From the NCBI GenBank assembly GCA_011752475.1, contig CP048747.1, positions 372,001 through 436,000 of the forward strand: DNA of 64,000 bases. Direction: 5' to 3'. This document shows, piece by piece, positions 1 through 8,311 of this stretch. Positions within the stretch are counted from its first letter, which is position 1. Every line of letters begins with the position of its first letter. A program made the translations under genes and the position numbers. The notes under the pieces were generated by a model. That model was not told where the DNA came from. It did no database searches and saw only the letters and a list, made by a program, of their open reading frames with translations. This DNA comes from Buchnera aphidicola (Microlophium carnosum) (lineage in GTDB: Bacteria > Pseudomonadota > Gammaproteobacteria > Enterobacterales > Enterobacteriaceae).

Positions 1-27
1 AATATGATGCACGTTTTACAAGGATAA
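1..27 (+). CDS. flgB: Flagellar rod protein FlgB, 3' end only
   Basis: Frame 1 reads NMMHVLQG and then stops with TAA at 25-27. FlgB of enterics ends in a similar short helix, and flgB lies directly before flgC in every enteric flg operon, so this is most likely the last eight codons of flgB. The stop lies 8 bases before the flgC start, and the AGGA within its last codons serves as the flgC ribosome-binding site. The call rests mainly on position because so little of the gene is visible. Confidence 0.7.
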   Translation, partial: NMMHVLQG

Positions 28-35
28 TATAGATC

Positions 36-446
36 ATGTCTCTTCTGAACATATTTAATATTGCAGGTTCGGCGATGACTGCTCAATCGCAAAAAATAAA
101 TATTATTGCTAGTAACCTAGCTAATATGGATAGTATGACACATAAAAATGGAAAATTTTACCCGTACGTTGCAAAAAAAGTTGTTTTTGAATTAGACTCT
201 TTGAAAAATGCAAAAATAGGGGGGGTAAAAATATCTGCTATAGTAGATGATCCTAGTCCTATGAAAGTATTATACGATCCAAACAATCCTATGGCTAATA
301 AAAAAGGTTACATTGTAACGTCGAACGTAAATCCTATTACAGAAATTGTAAATAATATCTCGGCCGCAAGAAGTTATCAAGCAAATATAGAAGTATTAAA
401 GACAGCTAAGAGTATGATAATAAAAACATTGACAATGTTTGAATAA
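36..446 (+). CDS. flgC: Flagellar basal-body proximal rod protein FlgC
   Basis: Rod component of the flagellar basal body, assembled in the periplasm. The 136 residues nearly match the enteric length of 134. The N-terminus carries the rod/hook D0 helix signature (residues 1-30, SLLNIFNIAGSAMTAQSQ followed by ASNLAN). The C-terminus carries the partner helix (AARSYQANIEVLKTAKSMI, about 109-127). These two helices form the coiled coil shared by all axial proteins. It follows flgB by 8 bases and precedes flgD by 9, as in the enteric operon. The start is supported by AGGA 12 bases upstream. Confidence 0.97.
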   Translation: MSLLNIFNIAGSAMTAQSQKINIIASNLANMDSMTHKNGKFYPYVAKKVVFELDSLKNAKIGGVKISAIVDDPSPMKVLYDPNNPMANKKGYIVTSNVNPITEIVNNISAARSYQANIEVLKTAKSMIIKTLTMFE

Positions 447-455
447 GGAGAAAAA

Positions 456-1148
456 ATGAATACTATTAATACGAATTTAACTAATGTTAATCCACCTGTA
501 CACGATGATTTGATTAAAAATAATAGTAATTATTTACAAGATAACACTAATTCATTGAATTTACAAAAAAACTTTTTGAAGTTATTAGTTACTCAAATTA
601 AAAATCAAGATCCTACTGATCCTATTAAAAACTCTGATTTAACGTCACAATTAGCTCAAATTAATACAGCAAATGGAATTGAGAGACTGAATAATTTTAC
701 AATCCAATTCTCCAATCACGTTAATAAAAATCAAAATCTTCAATTATCTTCATTAATTGGACGTCATGTTATAGTACCAAATGAAAAAATAATACATAGT
801 AAAAATACTAAAACAAGATTTGGAATAGCGCTATTTGATAATGCTGATTCAGTTAAAATAGAGATTACAGATAAAAATAATACAGTTTTACACGTAAAAA
901 AAATAACAAACGTTGAACCTGGTATACATACTTTTTTATGGGATGGTAAAGATTTAAATGATCAAAGTGTAGACACTGGAAAATATAATATAGTAGTTGT
1001 TGCTCAAACAAAAGGTGAAGATATTCGTGTTAAGAGTCTAAGTGAAGCAGTAGTAAATAGTGTTATTATGTCTGCCAATATTCCTATTATTAAGTTAGGA
1101 GAAGCAGGAACAACAACACCTTTAAACATTCTTGAAATTCTTACATAA
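456..1148 (+). CDS. flgD: Flagellar hook assembly (capping) protein FlgD
   Basis: Scaffold that caps the growing hook so that FlgE subunits can polymerise. The 230 residues match the usual 231. The conserved N-terminal export and capping segment FLKLLVTQIKNQDPTDP lies at about residues 40-56. It is followed by the FLG-type Tudor and Ig-like region, including FLWDGKDLNDQSVDTGKYNI near 165-185. GGAG sits 6 bases before the ATG. It lies between flgC and flgE, as in enterics. Confidence 0.96.
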   Translation: MNTINTNLTNVNPPVHDDLIKNNSNYLQDNTNSLNLQKNFLKLLVTQIKNQDPTDPIKNSDLTSQLAQINTANGIERLNNFTIQFSNHVNKNQNLQLSSLIGRHVIVPNEKIIHSKNTKTRFGIALFDNADSVKIEITDKNNTVLHVKKITNVEPGIHTFLWDGKDLNDQSVDTGKYNIVVVAQTKGEDIRVKSLSEAVVNSVIMSANIPIIKLGEAGTTTPLNILEILT

Positions 1149-1183
1149 AAAAAATTTTATTCAAAAATAAAAGGAGTAAATTT

Positions 1184-2407
1184 ATGTCTGATATGGGAGC
1201 CATAAGTGGCCTGCTAATTAGTAGTGATTGTATAGATATTATATCTAACAACATCGCTAACGCATCTACTATAGGATACAAATCTAGCAAACCGATCTTT
1301 TTTGATATGTTCTCTCACTCGTTTTATTCAAATACTACTAATGGATATGGTGTTGGAATTTCAAATATCATACAAAATTTCAATAACGGAATGCTTGTTG
1401 AAACTGGAAGAGATTTAGATTTAGGAATTACAACCAACGGTTTTTTCCGTGTTTTAGATAATCAAGGTCATATACATTATACGAGAGATGGTCAATTCTT
1501 ACTCGATAAAAATAAGAATATTGTTAATATGCAAGGAATGTATTTGACTGGAAAAAACCAATATTTTTCAAAAAATACTTTTAACAATGCATCGATCTTA
1601 GAACCTATTAATTTAAAACATGCTGATAGATTAAAAGAAAAACCTACTTCTGAAATAAAATTAAAAGCTATTTTAAATCGCAATTTTGATTCGATTGCAA
1701 ATATAGAGAGTGCTGATAATCAATTATCTGCACCAGAATCTTGTATTACTTATATCGACATCTATAATAAAGATGGTCAAAAAGAAAAAATTAAAATGTC
1801 TTTTAATAAAACAGATAAAAATAAATGGACAGTTGATGTAAAATTAGATAGTGCTAAAGATGAAAAAAATATTCATAATAGTTTTGATTTAATATTTAAC
1901 TCTGATGGGCTATTAACTTCTAATAAAAATTTTAATATTGAATTACCAAACCCTGAAAAGCATCAAACAATCAATCTTAATCTAACTGGAACGACAGAAC
2001 AACCTCATACTGATAACTTCTTTGAAGAATCTTCTCAAGATGGATATTCTCAAGGCAATCTAAAAACATTTCGTATTCTTCCAAATGGTGAGATTATTGG
2101 AATATATTCAAATCAAGAAAAACAAAAAATAGGTCAGATATTACTATCAACATTTATTAATCCTGAGAAATTAGAACCTGAAAGTGGGAATCTATGGTCT
2201 GCTACTTCAGAATCAGGGGAAGAAATAATAGGAATATCTGGTGATCAAAACTTTGTCATTTTAAACCACAAAAAGCTAGAAGCATCAAATGTTGATTTGA
2301 ATAAAGAATTGATAAATATGATTATAGCACAGCGTAACTATCAATCGAACGCACAATCTTTTAAAACAGAAGATAAAATAATTAACACATTAATAAATTT
2401 GCGATAA
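1184..2407 (+). CDS. flgE: Flagellar hook protein FlgE
   Basis: Structural subunit of the flagellar hook. The length of 407 residues is close to the enteric 402. The N-terminal D0 helix (GAISGLLISSDCIDIISNNI) and the C-terminal D0 helix (NVDLNKELINMIIAQRNYQS, about 363-382) carry the axial-protein motifs; the outer D1/D2 domains between them are diverged and rich in Lys and Asn. GGAG lies 9 bases before the ATG. Hooks are expected here because Buchnera cells are known to display hook-basal bodies without filaments. Confidence 0.96.
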   Translation: MSDMGAISGLLISSDCIDIISNNIANASTIGYKSSKPIFFDMFSHSFYSNTTNGYGVGISNIIQNFNNGMLVETGRDLDLGITTNGFFRVLDNQGHIHYTRDGQFLLDKNKNIVNMQGMYLTGKNQYFSKNTFNNASILEPINLKHADRLKEKPTSEIKLKAILNRNFDSIANIESADNQLSAPESCITYIDIYNKDGQKEKIKMSFNKTDKNKWTVDVKLDSAKDEKNIHNSFDLIFNSDGLLTSNKNFNIELPNPEKHQTINLNLTGTTEQPHTDNFFEESSQDGYSQGNLKTFRILPNGEIIGIYSNQEKQKIGQILLSTFINPEKLEPESGNLWSATSESGEEIIGISGDQNFVILNHKKLEASNVDLNKELINMIIAQRNYQSNAQSFKTEDKIINTLINLR

Positions 2408-2435
2408 TCTAATATAAATAGGATTGAACAATATA

Positions 2436-3194
2436 ATGGAGAATTCAATTTATCAATCTATGATTGCCGCTAATCAATTATTAGAAAAACAAACAATCAT
2501 TTCTAATAATTTAGCAAATCTTTCAACTACTGGTTTTAAAGAAAAATTTATTGTTGCAATACAAAAACACAATGTAAAAAATTCATATGATGCTTATAAC
2601 AGAATTTCAAAAGAGTATCTTAATCTTTCTTCAGGAATATTAAATCATACAAGAAGAAATTTAGATTTATTTATTAAAGATGACGGATGGTTAACAGTTA
2701 AAGATACTAATGGTCAGGAAGCATACACAAAAAATGGCCATATAAAAATAAATTCTAATCACAAACTGACTATTCAAGATAATGAGGTCGTAGGAAACAA
2801 TTGCAAAAATATAGAAATACCGAATAATATAAATATAAAAATTTTATCAGATGGAACAATTATTTCAGCACGAAAAAAGAATAAACATATTATTGAAAAA
2901 AAAATAGGAGCGTTAAAATTATCCTGTTTTTCTTCACAAGATTTAGTACAAAAAGAAAATGGATTATTTTACCTTAAAAAAAATAATCAACTTAATAAAT
3001 ATAATCGCACTATCAATCATAATAACAAGATACGTGTACAATCAGGTATGCTTGAAGAAAGCAATGTAAATGCTTCTAAAAACATGATAGAAATGATATC
3101 AAATGCTAGACAATTTGAAATGCAAATGAAAATGATATCTATGTGTGACCAAAATGCAGAATATGCAAATCAGCTGATGAATATTAACAATTGA
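2436..3194 (+). CDS. flgF: Flagellar basal-body rod protein FlgF
   Basis: Rod protein of the basal body. I chose the ATG at 2436, giving 252 residues beginning MENSIYQSMIAA, because it aligns with the start of enteric FlgF. A TTG at 2424 would add four residues but touches the AGGA ribosome-binding site and leaves no spacing. The N-terminal motif ISNNLANLSTTGFK and the C-terminal helix near NASKNMIEMISNARQFEMQM fit the axial family. The middle of the protein is short of hydrophobic residues and rich in Asn and Lys, so it is more diverged than FlgG. Confidence 0.94.
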   Translation: MENSIYQSMIAANQLLEKQTIISNNLANLSTTGFKEKFIVAIQKHNVKNSYDAYNRISKEYLNLSSGILNHTRRNLDLFIKDDGWLTVKDTNGQEAYTKNGHIKINSNHKLTIQDNEVVGNNCKNIEIPNNINIKILSDGTIISARKKNKHIIEKKIGALKLSCFSSQDLVQKENGLFYLKKNNQLNKYNRTINHNNKIRVQSGMLEESNVNASKNMIEMISNARQFEMQMKMISMCDQNAEYANQLMNINN

Positions 3195-3213
3195 CAAAAA
3201 ATAGGACAAAAAT

Positions 3214-3996
3214 ATGATTCCTTCTTTATGGATTTCTAAAACTGGTCTTGATGCTCAACAAATTAATATGAATGTCATTTCTAATAATCTAGCAAATATC
3301 AGTACAAATGGATTCAAACGATCTAGGGCTATTTTCGAAGATTTAATGTATCAGACAATGCGAGAAGCAGGAACAAATTCATCAGTTGAAACAACTTTGC
3401 CATCAGGATTGCAATTCGGTACCGGAGTAAGACCTGTATCTACTGAAAGAGTTCACAGTCAAGGAAATCTTTCAAAAACAGAGTCTTTCAAAGACATAGC
3501 TATTAAGGGAGAAGGATTTTTTCAAGTACAATTACCAGATGGAAACATAGGATACACGAGAGATGGTTCTTTTCAATTAGATCAAAACGGTCAATTAGTA
3601 ACAAATAGTGGTTTTCCTGTGATTCCTGAAATTAACATTCCTTCTGATTCTACAAATATTAATATAGCAAGAGATGGTGTTATTAGTGCTACTATTCAGG
3701 GACAAACACAACCTGTCTTAGTTGGTCAATTAAATTTAGTGAATTTTATTAATAATTCTGGTTTAGAAAGTATAGGTGAAAATTTATACCAAGAGACTCA
3801 AGCATCAGGATCTCCAATAGATACCGTTCCAGGTTTAAATGGTACAGGGCTATTATATCAAGGGTATGTTGAAACTTCAAATGTCAATGTAGCTGAAGAA
3901 CTAGTTAATATGATTCAAACTCAAAGAGCATATGAAATTAACAGCAAATCTATTAGCACATCAGATCAAATGTTACAAAAACTATCACAGTTGTAA
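3214..3996 (+). CDS. flgG: Flagellar distal rod protein FlgG
   Basis: Distal rod subunit that spans the outer part of the periplasm inside the P and L rings. The length of 260 residues is the same as in E. coli. It keeps strong conservation: SLWISKTGLDAQQINMNVIS at the start, SNNLANISTNGFKRSRA at 26-42, GEGFFQVQLPDG near 105, and the C-terminal NVNVAEELVNMIQTQRAYEI. It is clearly less diverged than FlgE, FlgF or FlgK. AGGA lies 8 bases before the ATG. Confidence 0.97.
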   Translation: MIPSLWISKTGLDAQQINMNVISNNLANISTNGFKRSRAIFEDLMYQTMREAGTNSSVETTLPSGLQFGTGVRPVSTERVHSQGNLSKTESFKDIAIKGEGFFQVQLPDGNIGYTRDGSFQLDQNGQLVTNSGFPVIPEINIPSDSTNINIARDGVISATIQGQTQPVLVGQLNLVNFINNSGLESIGENLYQETQASGSPIDTVPGLNGTGLLYQGYVETSNVNVAEELVNMIQTQRAYEINSKSISTSDQMLQKLSQL

Positions 3997-4081
3997 TACT
4001 TAAATTTTATAATATTTTTAAAAAAAATATGTTCGAACAAACTTTATATGTTAAACATCTATTATTAAAGGTAACTTTTTC

Positions 4082-4798
4082 GTGATAAAGTTATTTATTT
4101 GTCAGACAAAATATTATTTAACTGCTATTTTTTTATTAACAATTCAAAGTTGTGCTAATGTTGAATATAAACCTTTAGTAGGGGGTGCCACAACTGCTAT
4201 AGCACCTAATATGTGGCCTAAAGTCATTAATGGTTCTTTGTTTCAAGAAAAAATATCTTTAAATTATGGATATCAACCATTATTTGAAGATCATCGCCCA
4301 CACAATGTTGGAGATACAATAACTATTGTATTGCAAGAAAATATAAGTGCTAGCAACAGTTCTGCTTCAGATATGAGTAGAAATGGTTCTACTAACTTAG
4401 GAATTAAAATAACACCAGGACAATTAAATCCGCTTTTCGGTCTTGATGTGAAAGATGATATGACTAGTTTAGATGGCATGGGAAAAAATAATTTTTCAGG
4501 AAAGGGTAGTCATTCAGCTAAAAATCAATTTACAGGTCTTATTACTGTGACTGTCCAAAAAGTACTTCCAAATGGAAACTTAAAAGTTATCGGAGAAAAA
4601 CAAGTTGCTATTAATGAAGGTACAGAATTTATTCGTTTTTCAGGAGTGATAAATCCTAATAACATTAATAAAAACAACTTAATTTCATCTACTCAAATTG
4701 CTGATGCGCGTATTGAATATTTAAGTCATGGACATATTAGCGACGCTCAAAAAATGGGTTGGCTACAAAAATTTTTATTAAAAATTTCTCCTATATAG
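4082..4798 (+). CDS. flgH: Flagellar L-ring protein FlgH (lipoprotein)
   Basis: Outer-membrane L-ring subunit that forms a bushing around the rod. It starts with GTG at 4082 after an AAAGG at about -14 to -10. The N-terminus is a lipoprotein signal (hydrophobic YYLTAIFLLTIQS, then Cys at 24) followed by PLVGGATTAIAP, typical of FlgH. The core GDTITIVLQENISASNSSAS and the end SDAQKMGWLQKFLLKISPI are family hallmarks. It has 238 residues against 232 in E. coli. An 85-base spacer separates it from flgG, longer than elsewhere in the operon. Confidence 0.95.
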   Translation: MIKLFICQTKYYLTAIFLLTIQSCANVEYKPLVGGATTAIAPNMWPKVINGSLFQEKISLNYGYQPLFEDHRPHNVGDTITIVLQENISASNSSASDMSRNGSTNLGIKITPGQLNPLFGLDVKDDMTSLDGMGKNNFSGKGSHSAKNQFTGLITVTVQKVLPNGNLKVIGEKQVAINEGTEFIRFSGVINPNNINKNNLISSTQIADARIEYLSHGHISDAQKMGWLQKFLLKISPI

Positions 4799-4868
4799 AC
4801 GTTCATTATAAAATAATATAATTTTAAAATACTATCAAACAATTATATTTTTTCTAAATTTAATAAAA

Positions 4869-4901
4869 TCTCATAAAGAATGTTGTTTGTTCTTTATGAG
4901 A
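4869..4901 (+). other. Perfect 12-bp inverted repeat between flgH and flgI
   Basis: TCTCATAAAGAA (4869-4880) and TTCTTTATGAGA (4890-4901) are perfect complements around a 9-base loop. Neither strand has a convincing T tract after the stem, so it is not a textbook intrinsic terminator. It sits in a 230-base spacer inside the flg operon and may be a processing or stabilising hairpin, or a weak terminator, that separates flgH from flgI in the transcript. Confidence 0.6.
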
Positions 4902-5028
4902 AAAAATCAATATTTTAGAAAAACAGTTAAAAAATAAAAAAATTTTTCATAGATATAGTGTTTTTCAAAAAATAATATATTTATATTACTATGACAATTT
5001 TTAAAAGACACACAAATAAAGGTTTTTT

Positions 5029-6147
5029 ATGTCTAAAAAAATATTATTATTAATGAAATTAATTATTTTTATTTTCATAATTTCTTCATTACCCTTGCAT
5101 GCTGAAAAAATACGTGACTTAACTAGTATCCAAGGCATTCGAGATAATCCACTAATCGGATATGGTTTAATAGTTGGTTTAGATGGAACAGGTGATCAAT
5201 CAACACAATCTCCATTTACTAATCAATCATTAAATAACATGTTGTCAAAACTAGGTGTCAGCATCCCCCCGAATGCTAATATGCATTTAAAAAACGTAGC
5301 AGCAGTGATAGTTACAGCAAATTTACCACCATTTAGTCATGCAGGTGAAAAAATAGATGTCGTAGTTTCATCTATGGGAAACGCTAAAAGTATTAAAGGA
5401 GGAACACTTTTAATGACTCCTTTAAAAGGAACGGATAATCAAATTTATGCTATTGCGCAAGGTAATATATTAGTATCTGAAAAAAGTAATCAAAAAAATA
5501 AAATGCATTATCTTCATTTAAATCAAGTTAATTCTGGTAAGATTCATCATGGCGCAACAATTGAGCGAGAAATTAATAATAACTTTGGAAGAAAAAAAAC
5601 AATAAACTTGCAGTTAAATCAAGAAAATTTTAGTACGGCACAACGTATTAGCGATATGATTAATATAAAATACCCAGATACAGCTACTCCTATTGATTCT
5701 AAAACAGTGCAATTAAGTACTTCAGCTAACAACGATGTACAAGTACATATGCTTTCCAATATTCAGGATATAGATATTTCATTACCATCACAAGAAGCTA
5801 AAATTGTAGTTAATTCTCGTACTGGTTCTGTTGTTATTAATCAATCAGTAAAATTAGGATCATGTGTAATTTCAAACGGAAATATGTCTATCATAGTACA
5901 TCAAATTGAAAATAAAAAACGAGACTTATATTTTTTAAAATCATTTAGAAAAATTGTAAAAAAAGAGAAACCTATAAAAAATACAATTGATCAAAATTAT
6001 ATGGATGATATTTTTAGTAATAGAGAAAACTTACACAATATAGTTAGAGCTTTAAATACATTAGGTACTAAACCTGATGAATTAATGTCTATTTTGCAAT
6101 TAATGAAAAGTGCTGGTTGTCTTAACGCGAAATTGGAAATTATTTAA
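5029..6147 (+). CDS. flgI: Flagellar P-ring protein FlgI precursor
   Basis: P-ring subunit assembled around the rod in the periplasm. It has 372 residues (E. coli 365). It begins with a Sec signal peptide, MSKKILLL then a run of Ile/Phe, with probable cleavage after PLHA at about residue 25. The mature part has the signature RDLTSIQGIRDNPLIGYGL and GLDGTGDQSTQSPF, and ends LMSILQLMKSAGCLNAKLEII, typical of FlgI. Its stop overlaps the flgJ start by one base, so the two are translationally coupled. Confidence 0.97.
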   Translation: MSKKILLLMKLIIFIFIISSLPLHAEKIRDLTSIQGIRDNPLIGYGLIVGLDGTGDQSTQSPFTNQSLNNMLSKLGVSIPPNANMHLKNVAAVIVTANLPPFSHAGEKIDVVVSSMGNAKSIKGGTLLMTPLKGTDNQIYAIAQGNILVSEKSNQKNKMHYLHLNQVNSGKIHHGATIEREINNNFGRKKTINLQLNQENFSTAQRISDMINIKYPDTATPIDSKTVQLSTSANNDVQVHMLSNIQDIDISLPSQEAKIVVNSRTGSVVINQSVKLGSCVISNGNMSIIVHQIENKKRDLYFLKSFRKIVKKEKPIKNTIDQNYMDDIFSNRENLHNIVRALNTLGTKPDELMSILQLMKSAGCLNAKLEII

Positions 6148-6464
6148 TGAACAATGATTTATTACTATTTAAAACATCAAATTATAATGTACAATTTATT
6201 AATGAACTTAAGTACCAAGTTCGTATGAATCCAAAAAAGTATGCATTACAAACAGCTAAGGAAGTAGAAGGTGTATTTATTCAAATATTACTTAAGAATA
6301 TGAGGAATTCTTTATCACAAGATAGTTTATTAGACAATAATCAAAGTCGTCTTTATACTGATGTTTATGATCAACAATTATCTCAAGAAATGAGTAAAAA
6401 AGGTATAGGATTGACTAATATTATTTTAAAACAAATTCAACTGCAGAAAAATACTCAACTTTAG
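6147..6464 (+). CDS. flgJ: Truncated FlgJ, rod-binding domain only
   Basis: Matches the N-terminal rod-cap domain of FlgJ: AKEVEGVFIQILLKNMRNSL at about 39-58, followed by DVYDQQLSQEMSKKGIGL. It is 105 residues long, whereas enteric FlgJ is about 313 and carries a C-terminal muramidase that cuts peptidoglycan for rod passage. That muramidase half is absent and nothing like it follows before flgK, so the domain has been lost rather than frameshifted. Rod assembly must therefore pass a thin wall or use another hydrolase (inference). Confidence 0.93.
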   Translation: MNNDLLLFKTSNYNVQFINELKYQVRMNPKKYALQTAKEVEGVFIQILLKNMRNSLSQDSLLDNNQSRLYTDVYDQQLSQEMSKKGIGLTNIILKQIQLQKNTQL

Positions 6465-6536
6465 TGTAAAAATATTTTTTTATATAGATAATATATTTTA
6501 AAACAAAATAAATGTCTTATAAAGTAAGGATAAAAA

Positions 6537-8168
6537 ATGAGTTCTATATTAAATACTGCTATTTCCGGTATTAATGCAATGAAAATTATGATCGATCACA
6601 CCGTTAATAAAATTAATAATCCTGGTGGAAAAAACTCAGGAAAACGTGTTATTTTAGAAAATACTGTGCAAGATTCAAATATACATACCACAGTAAAAGT
6701 AAAAGAAATATACGATAATTATAATGATTTTATTACAGAAGAAAAACGAAAAACTGATGCACAAGTACAAGATGAACAAACTAAAATCGAACAATTATTA
6801 AAACTAGAAGATTTATTATGTGAGAAATCAAATATCTTTAATGAACTCATTAATGATCTATATGAACAGATAGAAAAAGATATTGTTTTGGATGAAAAAA
6901 ATATAATTAATGACAACATAAAAAATAAATTAAGTAATATAGTTTTTGCAATAAAAGATTTTGATAAAAAATTAAAAGTATTAGAAGAAGATATTAAAGA
7001 ATCAGTCATAAATAACATAAAAAAAGTTAACTCCTTAATTAATGAAATTCATGATATTACTATAAATATTCGTTATTTTCCTGTTTTAAACATGCCTAAT
7101 GAAGTTGATAACCTTATTGAAAAAAGAGAGAATCTAGTAGATGAACTAAATGATTTGATTGGAATAAAAGTAGTTAAAAATGATGATAATTATCAACTTT
7201 ATTTAAATAATGGAATATCTCTTATAGATAACAATCAAAAACAAAACTTAATTCCACTCACATCTCAAACAGATGACAGATACATCAGTGTAGGATACAT
7301 TGATGAAAATGATAACATAGCAAAAAAAATAGAAGACATGATTCCAAGTGCTACTTTAGGAGCTCTGCTTAAATTTCGTAGAGAAGAATTAACAAATGCA
7401 AGAAATAAAATTGGACAACTAGCAATTAATTTTGCTGATAGTATAAACTCATATCATACATTAGGATATGATATATCTGGGAATGTTGGAAAAAAAATTT
7501 TTAAAATCAGCAATCCAGAAGTGATGTCTAGCTCAAGTAACCATTCATTTCCTAGAATATCTGCAAAATGGGTGTCTACTAGTAATGCAAAAGACACCAA
7601 TTATATTATATATTTTAAAAATAACAATTGGACAGCAACGAGGCTATCAGATCATACTATAGTTCAACCTAACGTACGTACAGAAAACAATGATCTATTA
7701 ATTACGTTTGATGGAATTCAATTTTCAATACGAGGTGAAAATTCTGATGGTGATCTTTATATGATTAAACCATATTCTAAAACATTAGAAGAATTAGAAT
7801 TGTTAATTGATCAAAACGAGCCATTTGCATTTTCATTAAAAGACAACATAAATGATATAGATAGAAATAATGCTAGAACTATAATGAAACTTCATCAAGA
7901 TTTTCTCGTAGATTATAAAGAAACACTCGATCAATCTTACCAAAAATTTTCTAAATCTATAGATCATAAATGTAATAAACTAGAAGAAGAACTTCCTTTT
8001 AAAAAAAATATGATTAATATACTTCAAAATAAAAAAATATCTATGTCTAATAACATTGAACAAGACTATCAAGATTTAAACTATCAACAAGAATGTTATC
8101 TTGCGAATGTTAAAGTTTTAGAAGTAGCTGAAAATATTTTTAATGAAATCATTGAACGTTATAGTTAG
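6537..8168 (+). CDS. flgK: Flagellar hook-filament junction protein FlgK (HAP1)
   Basis: Hook-associated protein that in motile enterics joins hook to filament. It has 543 residues (E. coli 547). Conserved parts are the N-terminus MSSILNTAISGINAM, the central NLIEKRENLVDELNDLIGIKV, ALLKFRREELTNARNKIGQL and the C-terminal D0 helix near NYQQECYLANVKVLEVAENI. The outer domains are Lys/Asn/Ile rich and strongly diverged. AAGGA precedes the ATG by 7 bases. flgL, the next gene in enterics, is missing. Confidence 0.93.
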   Translation: MSSILNTAISGINAMKIMIDHTVNKINNPGGKNSGKRVILENTVQDSNIHTTVKVKEIYDNYNDFITEEKRKTDAQVQDEQTKIEQLLKLEDLLCEKSNIFNELINDLYEQIEKDIVLDEKNIINDNIKNKLSNIVFAIKDFDKKLKVLEEDIKESVINNIKKVNSLINEIHDITINIRYFPVLNMPNEVDNLIEKRENLVDELNDLIGIKVVKNDDNYQLYLNNGISLIDNNQKQNLIPLTSQTDDRYISVGYIDENDNIAKKIEDMIPSATLGALLKFRREELTNARNKIGQLAINFADSINSYHTLGYDISGNVGKKIFKISNPEVMSSSSNHSFPRISAKWVSTSNAKDTNYIIYFKNNNWTATRLSDHTIVQPNVRTENNDLLITFDGIQFSIRGENSDGDLYMIKPYSKTLEELELLIDQNEPFAFSLKDNINDIDRNNARTIMKLHQDFLVDYKETLDQSYQKFSKSIDHKCNKLEEELPFKKNMINILQNKKISMSNNIEQDYQDLNYQQECYLANVKVLEVAENIFNEIIERYS

Positions 8169-8190
8169 TCGACTTTATTAAAATATTTAT

Positions 8191-8231
8191 AAAAAATAAA
8201 AACTTACTTTTTAAGTAAGTTTTTATTTTTT
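8191..8231 (+). terminator. Bidirectional terminator between flgK and rne
   Basis: A stem of 19 consecutive base pairs (8191-8209 with 8213-8231) around a TTT loop. The core is AACTTACTT/AAGTAAGTT, extended by an A tract on the left and a T tract on the right, so either strand ends in a U-rich arm. It lies between the convergent flgK and rne genes and can serve both. Confidence 0.8.
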
Positions 8232-8311
8232 ATTGAAGTAAATAATTTAATAAACAACAAAATTATATTTATTTAAAATAAAATAATTTTATTTTTTTAT
8301 TGTAAAAAAAT

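Noticed and set aside
2424..2435. TTG start for flgF
   Set aside because: It abuts the AGGA ribosome-binding site with no spacing, while the ATG at 2436 matches the FlgF start and has proper distance.
4030..4039. Palindrome TGTTCGAACA before flgH as an operator
   Set aside because: A single 10-bp palindrome with no known regulator matching it and no second copy near other flg genes.
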